From the NCBI GenBank assembly GCA_029260755.1, contig JAJDCQ010000236.1, positions 1-64,000 on the forward strand: a DNA stretch of 64,000 nt. The letters are read 5' to 3'. Below are positions 59,342 through 64,000 of the stretch, one piece after another. A program made the position numbers and the translations under genes. Under the pieces are notes generated by a model. It did not search any database. It was not told the DNA's origin and was given only the letters and a program-made list of their open reading frames with translations. Position 1 is the stretch's first letter. Each line of letters begins with the position of its first letter. The stretch comes from Planctomycetota bacterium. Its GTDB lineage: Bacteria > Planctomycetota > J058 > JAJDCQ01.

Positions 59342-62110
59342 CTACGTCCCCGGCATCTCGTAGGCCTTCGCGACCGGGTGGAGCGGGCGGTTCAGCCAGA
59401 GCGGGCGCCGGAGCCCTCCCGGGCCGGGCGCGGGCTTGGTCTTGGTGAGCCACTCCTCGTAGACCTGGCGGCTCTTGTTGAGGTCGACGAAGACGTCGCC
59501 GTAGCGGTCCTGGTCTTCGGCTCGCCCGACGGTCACCTTCTGGTGCCAGCAGTGCATGCCGCTCACGGGGTCGGGCTGCACCGGGAACGTCAGGTTCTGG
59601 TTGACGCCGGACTCCTTCCACCAGACGCGGCCGGTGTCGGGGTCGGTGCTCTGGTACGGCTCGATGCCCTGCTTCTGGCGCAGGAGGATCGTCCCGTCGC
59701 CGCGGGTGATGTCGACGAGCGCGCTGCAAAGCTTCTCGCCGCCGACCTCGCGGTGGAGCCGCCACCTTCCGACGTGGTGGCTCGCCGCGACGATGCCGGG
59801 CTTGATCCCCTCGGTCACCCAGACGCGGATGACGAACCAGCCGATGCTCGTCGCCACGCGGGCGAGGCCTTCGTTCGTCAGCCCGAGCGCCTTGGCGTCC
59901 TCGGGGTGCACCCAGAGCGGGTTCTTGTGGGAGATCTCCTGGAGCCACTTGGCGTTTCCGCTTCGCGTGTGGATCAGCGTCGGCAGCCGGAACGTCGGCA
60001 GCAGCACTCGCTCGCCGTTCTTCTCGTCGATCTCTCCCCAGTGGACCTGGCTCTTGATGTAGCCCGGGATCGCCTGGTCCGGGAATCCCCACTCGGCGAG
60101 GGTCGGGCTGTAGAGCTCGAGCTTGCCCGACGGCGTCTTGAAGCCGGCCTTGCGGTCGCCGCCCTCGAGCTCCACGCCGCCCTCCTCGACGTCGGTCTCG
60201 TAGCGCTTCTGCCCCGCGTAGGGCACGTCGAACGCTCCGAACCGCCGCATGTACTCGAGCGGCTTCATGCCCGCCTTCTCGGCCGCCTCGGGCAGGCCGG
60301 GGACGCTGTTCTCGAAGATGTCGGCGTAGTACTCGTCGAGCGAGACGGGCTCCCCGTCGCGCTGGCTGCTCTCGTACCACTTCCGGATCCCGCGCTCGCC
60401 GTCGGGGTCGATCTTCCAGGTGAGCGCGATCCAGAACTCGGCCTCTTCCCACACCTCGCCCGGGTTCACCTCACGCGTGTCGGCGACGTCCTTGCCCTCG
60501 CGCCGCGCGTGCTCGGCGAGCACCGGCTGCCGGAACCCGAGCCACGTCCCCGCGTGGGTCTCCTGGCTCATGAGATCGTGCCGCTCGGAGGCGAGCCCCA
60601 TCGGCAGGACCCAGTCGGCCCATTGAGCCGTCTCGCACCAGATCGGGGTGAGGGCGACGTGGCAGCCGACGCGGCTCTCGTCCTCGAGCATCTCGATCCA
60701 GGCGCCGCCGTCGGGGTTCGTCCAGACGGGGTTGTAGACGCGGCTCACGTAGACGTCGATCTTCCGCTTCTGCTCGCGCTGCAGATGCGGCAGGAGGAAG
60801 CTCATCTCGTAGTGGGCGAGCGGCCACTCCTTCGGCCAGTTGAGCTCGTTCCAGCGCTCGATCGGCGGCGGGCTCTGGCTCGGCCCCGCCTTGAACTTGT
60901 CCCACGAGTTCGGGTTCAGCCCGCCCGGCGTCCCGAGGCTGCCCGTCAGGACATGCAGAAAGACGAGCGACCGCGCGATCTGCCAGCCGCCGAGATGCCC
61001 GCTCGCGGCGTTGCGCCAGATGTGGCTCGTCCACTTGCCGTCGGCCTCGGCGATCGCGTCGGCGAGGCGAGCGACCGTCGCCGCCGGGATCCGGCATTGC
61101 TCTGCCGCGTACTCGGGGGTGAACTCGGCGTAGGTCTCGGCCAGCAGCTCGATGAAGCGGTCGAACGTGCGCTCGCCGTCGGCGCCGTCCTTCGCCTCGA
61201 GGAACGCCTCCCAGTTCACCCACCGCCGCACGAAGGCGCGGTCGATCCGGTCCGACGCGATCAGCTCGCGCGCGACCGCGAGGAGGAGCGCCGCCTCGGT
61301 GCCCGGCCACGGCGAGATCCAGAGGTCGGCGTGGCTGGCCGTGTTCGAGAGCCTCGTGTCGACGACGCCGAGCTTCGCCCCGCGCTCCTTCGCGGCGATG
61401 ATCCGCTGCGCGTGCGGGTTGAAGTAGTGGCCCGTCTCGAGGTGCGCCGACAGGAGCAGGACGAACTTGCTCTCGCTGTAGTCGGGGCTCGGCCGGTCGG
61501 CGCCGCACCAGAACGCGAAGCCCGCCCGCGTCCCCGAGCTGCACACGTTGGTGTGGCTGTTGTGGCCGTCGATCCCCCACGCCGTCAGCATCCGCATGAC
61601 GAAGTGATCGTCGCCCGGGCGCCCGACGTGGTAGATCACCTCGTCGTGGCGGTCCTCGTCGAACGCCTTCGCGATCCGGCTGCCGATGTCGGTGAGCGCC
61701 TCCTCCCAGGTCGCCTCGGCGAACTGACCCGAGCCGCGCGGCCCGGTCCGCTTGAGCGGCTTGAGGATCCGCTCGGGGTCCTCGACCTGGTTGATCGTCG
61801 CCGGCCCCTTGGCGCACGTCCGTCCGCGGCTGCCCGGGTGGACCGGGTTGCCCTCGAACTTCTCGACCTTGCCCGACGCCTTGTCGACGAAGGCGAGCAG
61901 GCCGCACGCCGCCTCGCAGTTGAAGCAGATCGTCGGAACGCAGCGGTAGCTCTTCTCACGCCGCTCGGGCCACGCCGCCGGGTCGAGCTCGGTCCAGTCG
62001 TCCCACCGCTCGGGCGGCGGGCCGACCTCGAAGCTCCACGGGGAGGTTCGCTTCGGCGGGAGGACGGGCCCCGAGGGGGCGGCGGCGTCGGCTTCGGGCG
62101 CTTCGGACAC
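59342..62110 (-). CDS. Molybdopterin oxidoreductase, DMSO-reductase family catalytic subunit
   Basis: The GTG start gives 922 residues. A 4Fe-4S site is formed by CVPTICFNCEAAC and, further on, CAKGPATI. The Mo region reads HTNVCSSGTRAGFAFW, so the metal ligand is probably Cys, as in polysulfide/thiosulfate and periplasmic nitrate reductases. Other family blocks are LSAHLETGHYFNPHAQR, SLGTPGGLNPNSW, YVSRVYNPVWTNPD and LIHTRSGNAKWLQEI. No Tat signal is visible at the N-terminus, so it may work in the cytoplasm or be exported with its partner. The electron acceptor or donor is not predictable; the partner gene is 30 bp upstream. Confidence 0.9.
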   Translation of the reverse strand: MSEAPEADAAAPSGPVLPPKRTSPWSFEVGPPPERWDDWTELDPAAWPERREKSYRCVPTICFNCEAACGLLAFVDKASGKVEKFEGNPVHPGSRGRTCAKGPATINQVEDPERILKPLKRTGPRGSGQFAEATWEEALTDIGSRIAKAFDEDRHDEVIYHVGRPGDDHFVMRMLTAWGIDGHNSHTNVCSSGTRAGFAFWCGADRPSPDYSESKFVLLLSAHLETGHYFNPHAQRIIAAKERGAKLGVVDTRLSNTASHADLWISPWPGTEAALLLAVARELIASDRIDRAFVRRWVNWEAFLEAKDGADGERTFDRFIELLAETYAEFTPEYAAEQCRIPAATVARLADAIAEADGKWTSHIWRNAASGHLGGWQIARSLVFLHVLTGSLGTPGGLNPNSWDKFKAGPSQSPPPIERWNELNWPKEWPLAHYEMSFLLPHLQREQKRKIDVYVSRVYNPVWTNPDGGAWIEMLEDESRVGCHVALTPIWCETAQWADWVLPMGLASERHDLMSQETHAGTWLGFRQPVLAEHARREGKDVADTREVNPGEVWEEAEFWIALTWKIDPDGERGIRKWYESSQRDGEPVSLDEYYADIFENSVPGLPEAAEKAGMKPLEYMRRFGAFDVPYAGQKRYETDVEEGGVELEGGDRKAGFKTPSGKLELYSPTLAEWGFPDQAIPGYIKSQVHWGEIDEKNGERVLLPTFRLPTLIHTRSGNAKWLQEISHKNPLWVHPEDAKALGLTNEGLARVATSIGWFVIRVWVTEGIKPGIVAASHHVGRWRLHREVGGEKLCSALVDITRGDGTILLRQKQGIEPYQSTDPDTGRVWWKESGVNQNLTFPVQPDPVSGMHCWHQKVTVGRAEDQDRYGDVFVDLNKSRQVYEEWLTKTKPAPGPGGLRRPLWLNRPLHPVAKAYEMPGT

Positions 62111-62140
62111 GGGTCGGGCCTCTCTCGGGGCGGCGGCCGA

Positions 62141-63727
62141 TCAGCTCAGCGGGGTCGCCTGGCCGGCGCGGATGAGGTGCTCCTCCTCGACGACGAGGCC
62201 GAGGAGCGCGAGCGCCCCGCCCATCGCCCAGAAGGTGCCCGCGACCTCGGCGGTGCCGGGGACCGCCAGGCAGCCGAGCGCGCCGACCGTGCAGAGGCCG
62301 ATCGAGACGACCCAGCGGCGGATCCCGTCGGCCCCGTGGTGGGCGACCTTCATCGCCTGCTTGAACTCGCGCTCGCGCCCCTTCGGCGCGAGCGTCCGCT
62401 CGAACACGATCAGCCACGCGTGGATCGCGAGGGCGCCGAGCAGGATCGTCCGGACGGGGCCGGCCGTCTCCTCGGGCAGCTCGAGCAGGCGATGCGCGAT
62501 CAGGAGCGCGCCGGCGCCCGCGAGGGCCGCCTTGACGGTGAGCTGCACCCAGAGCCCCTCGCGGACCCAGAGGATCCGCCCGCGCGCCTGGCTGAAGAGG
62601 AAGCCGGTGTAGGCGGCGGAGAGCCAGGCGAGGACGAGGGTCGCGCCCAGCAGGGTGAACCCGAGCGGCCCGCGCGTGAGGTGGATTCCCGTGATCCCGA
62701 GGGCGAGCCAGACCGAGAGGAGCGCGCCGTAGCCGATCAGGACGAACGTCCCGCGGGCGAGCCAGCTCTTCATGTTGGGGCGGATCAGGATCAGGTAGAA
62801 GCGGTCGGGGCGCTTGAGGTCGGCCACGAGCGCGATGGAGGTCGCGACGAGGAACGCCAGCGCGAGCGCTGGCAGCCCGATCGCGACGATCGGCGGGCAG
62901 AGCTCGGGGCGGGCGAGCGGCGGCAGCATCGTCGCGCCGGCGAGGAGCAGCCCGGCGGCGAGCGCCTTCAGCACCAGGTAGGCGACGATCTTGGCGCCCC
63001 AGAGGGTCGCGTGGCCGACGTCGTAGACGGTCCGCGCCTTCGGGGCGAGGTCGCCGCCGTCCGCGGACAGGATGGTGCCCGCCTCGCGCTGCGGCCCGTC
63101 CGGGACGTCGGCCCAGAGGAAGCCGCCGGCCGAGCTCGTCGCCGTCGGGTCGACGCCGGCGGGGCCGACCTCGCGGTAGAGGACGTTCGGCGAGGTGCCC
63201 GCCTCGGGCTTGCGCGCGACGAGGTCGTGCTCCTTCCGGAGCAGGCTGACCATGCTGTTCGGGTCGTGGAAGTCGCCCGGGATGATCGCCTCGGTCGGGC
63301 AGACGACGGCGCAGGCGGGGGCGAGGCCGACCTCGGTCCGGTGGGCGCAGAAGTGACACTTCTCGGCCGTGCCGGTGTCGTCGTTGATGTAGAGGGCGTC
63401 GTAGGGGCAGGCGTGCATGCACGCCTTGCAGCCGATGCAGATCGACGGGTCGATGTCGACGATCCCGTCCTTGGTCCGCTTCTCGAGGGCCGAGACGGGG
63501 CAGATCGTGACGCAGGGCGCGTCGCTGCACTGGTTGCATCGGAGGACGGCGAAGGAGCGCTTCACCGACGGGAAGCTGCCCGCGTCGGAGGGGTAGCTCC
63601 CCTCCTCGGTGTACTTCACCCAGGTGCGGAAGCTGCCGACGGGGACGTCGTTCTCGGACTTGCACGCCACGGTGCAGGCGTGGCAGCCGATGCAGCGGGT
63701 GTGGTCGATGACGAAGCCGAGCTGCAC
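62141..63727 (-). CDS. Fused 4Fe-4S ferredoxin and NrfD/DmsC-like membrane subunit
   Basis: The GTG at 63727 has GGAGG about nine bases upstream. In the 528-residue protein the N-terminal 190 residues have four Cys clusters: CIGCHACTVACK, CNQCSDAPCVTICP, CIGCKACMHACP and CHFCAHR...CAVVCP. They bind four 4Fe-4S clusters as in DmsB/PsrB. From about residue 230 there are eight or nine membrane helices of NrfD/DmsC type. Two subunits that are usually separate are joined here. The oxidoreductase gene begins 30 bp downstream, so together they form a membrane-bound Mo-enzyme linked to the quinone pool. Confidence 0.9.
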   Translation of the reverse strand: MQLGFVIDHTRCIGCHACTVACKSENDVPVGSFRTWVKYTEEGSYPSDAGSFPSVKRSFAVLRCNQCSDAPCVTICPVSALEKRTKDGIVDIDPSICIGCKACMHACPYDALYINDDTGTAEKCHFCAHRTEVGLAPACAVVCPTEAIIPGDFHDPNSMVSLLRKEHDLVARKPEAGTSPNVLYREVGPAGVDPTATSSAGGFLWADVPDGPQREAGTILSADGGDLAPKARTVYDVGHATLWGAKIVAYLVLKALAAGLLLAGATMLPPLARPELCPPIVAIGLPALALAFLVATSIALVADLKRPDRFYLILIRPNMKSWLARGTFVLIGYGALLSVWLALGITGIHLTRGPLGFTLLGATLVLAWLSAAYTGFLFSQARGRILWVREGLWVQLTVKAALAGAGALLIAHRLLELPEETAGPVRTILLGALAIHAWLIVFERTLAPKGREREFKQAMKVAHHGADGIRRWVVSIGLCTVGALGCLAVPGTAEVAGTFWAMGGALALLGLVVEEEHLIRAGQATPLS

Positions 63728-63795
63728 CGGAATCCACCTCCGGACCGGGCGGGAGAACGCGAGCGGGCGATCGTATCGCGGGTTCGGGCGGGACG

Positions 63796-64000
63796 CTACC
63801 GGTCGAGCCAGGTCAGGCCGGAGCGGCGACGGGCGAGCTCGTGGAAGTACTTCGGGAGGACGGCGACGACCATTTCGATGTGGGACGACTCGGTCCCGTG
63901 GGCAGCCACGATCGGGTCGCAGAGAGCCGCGGCAGCTCGGCAGAGACACGACCAGAAGTGCTCGGGGCCTTCGTATCGTCGGGCGAGCTCGGCCGTAGCC
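63796..64000 (-). CDS. C-terminal end of an unknown protein, cut by the window edge
   Basis: The minus strand reads ELARRYEGPEHFWSCLCRAA, then ESSHIEMVVAVLPKYFHELARRRSGLTWLDR and stops at 63798-63796. It is the tail of a helical protein that begins outside the window. The codon use fits a real gene and other frames here are poorer. I do not recognise it. Confidence 0.55.
   Translation of the reverse strand, partial: ATAELARRYEGPEHFWSCLCRAAAALCDPIVAAHGTESSHIEMVVAVLPKYFHELARRRSGLTWLDR

Noticed and set aside
61500..61560. Selenocysteine in the molybdopterin oxidoreductase
   Set aside because: The Mo-ligand region reads NVCSSG with a Cys codon and the frame is unbroken.

Overview
The window is 64 kb of very GC-rich DNA (about 70% by eye) with dense coding, many GTG starts and short intergenic gaps; no gene-free stretch exceeds 300 bp. 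It carries four eukaryote-like Ser/Thr kinase genes (one broken), PQQ/WD40/HEAT/TPR/IPT repeat proteins, many lipoproteins, an FHA-peptidase M64 fusion and a sulfotransferase/glycosyltransferase cluster. This fits a free-living Planctomycetota genome best, with Myxococcota as the alternative. The assignment is inferred from gene content only; no rRNA is present.

Layout. 1-10141 (minus): a probable operon of a large NACHT/STAND ATPase with an Rx4H (HEPN-like) motif and TPRs, a TPR kinase one base downstream, and two or three unknown genes. 10345-15063: a secreted peptidylarginine/agmatine deiminase, an SGNH hydrolase, a C39/BtrH-like protein (minus), and an msrA gene whose catalytic cysteine codon is an in-frame TGA followed by a hairpin like a bacterial SECIS element. 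15098-18865 (minus): a Baeyer-Villiger-type flavin monooxygenase coupled to a TauD-type dioxygenase, then an IPT/TIG lipoprotein. 19163-23840 (plus): a duplicated sulfotransferase-GT2 cassette, the second copy fused to an extra sulfotransferase domain. 23845-26885 (minus): a PQQ propeller protein coupled to an ABC-exporter-like protein whose ATPase has lost its catalytic motifs.

27017-44869: mixed housekeeping and accessory genes. They include a TerB-COQ4-like fusion, a 36-residue Lys-rich protein, SelO (Cys form), a mini secretin-like lipoprotein, a collapsed kinase-SUMF1 gene, a crotonase/TetR divergent pair with repeated operators, a 2OG-dioxygenase pair, a HEAT protein, a second full kinase, a VOC protein preceded by the relic of a toxin-antitoxin operon, and two unknown coupled genes. 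44926-47036: a WD40 lipoprotein and an intact ParE-type toxin-antitoxin pair sit between a tRNA-Pro gene with its terminator and a diverged partial copy of the same tRNA end and terminator, like the remnant of a small tRNA-associated island. 47209-52011: lexA with a clear promoter and terminator, an aspartokinase, a methyltransferase and an unknown membrane protein. 52215-59304: a kinase with a zinc-ribbon tail coupled to an FHA/TM/peptidase M64 protein. 59342-63727: a molybdopterin oxidoreductase and a fused 4Fe-4S/NrfD membrane subunit.

Themes. Several operons use the four-base overlap GTGA (stop TGA inside a GTG start), seen seven times, so translational coupling through GTG is common here. 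The strongest single observation is the selenocysteine MsrA. The most likely undescribed system is the STAND ATPase plus TPR kinase operon at the left end.
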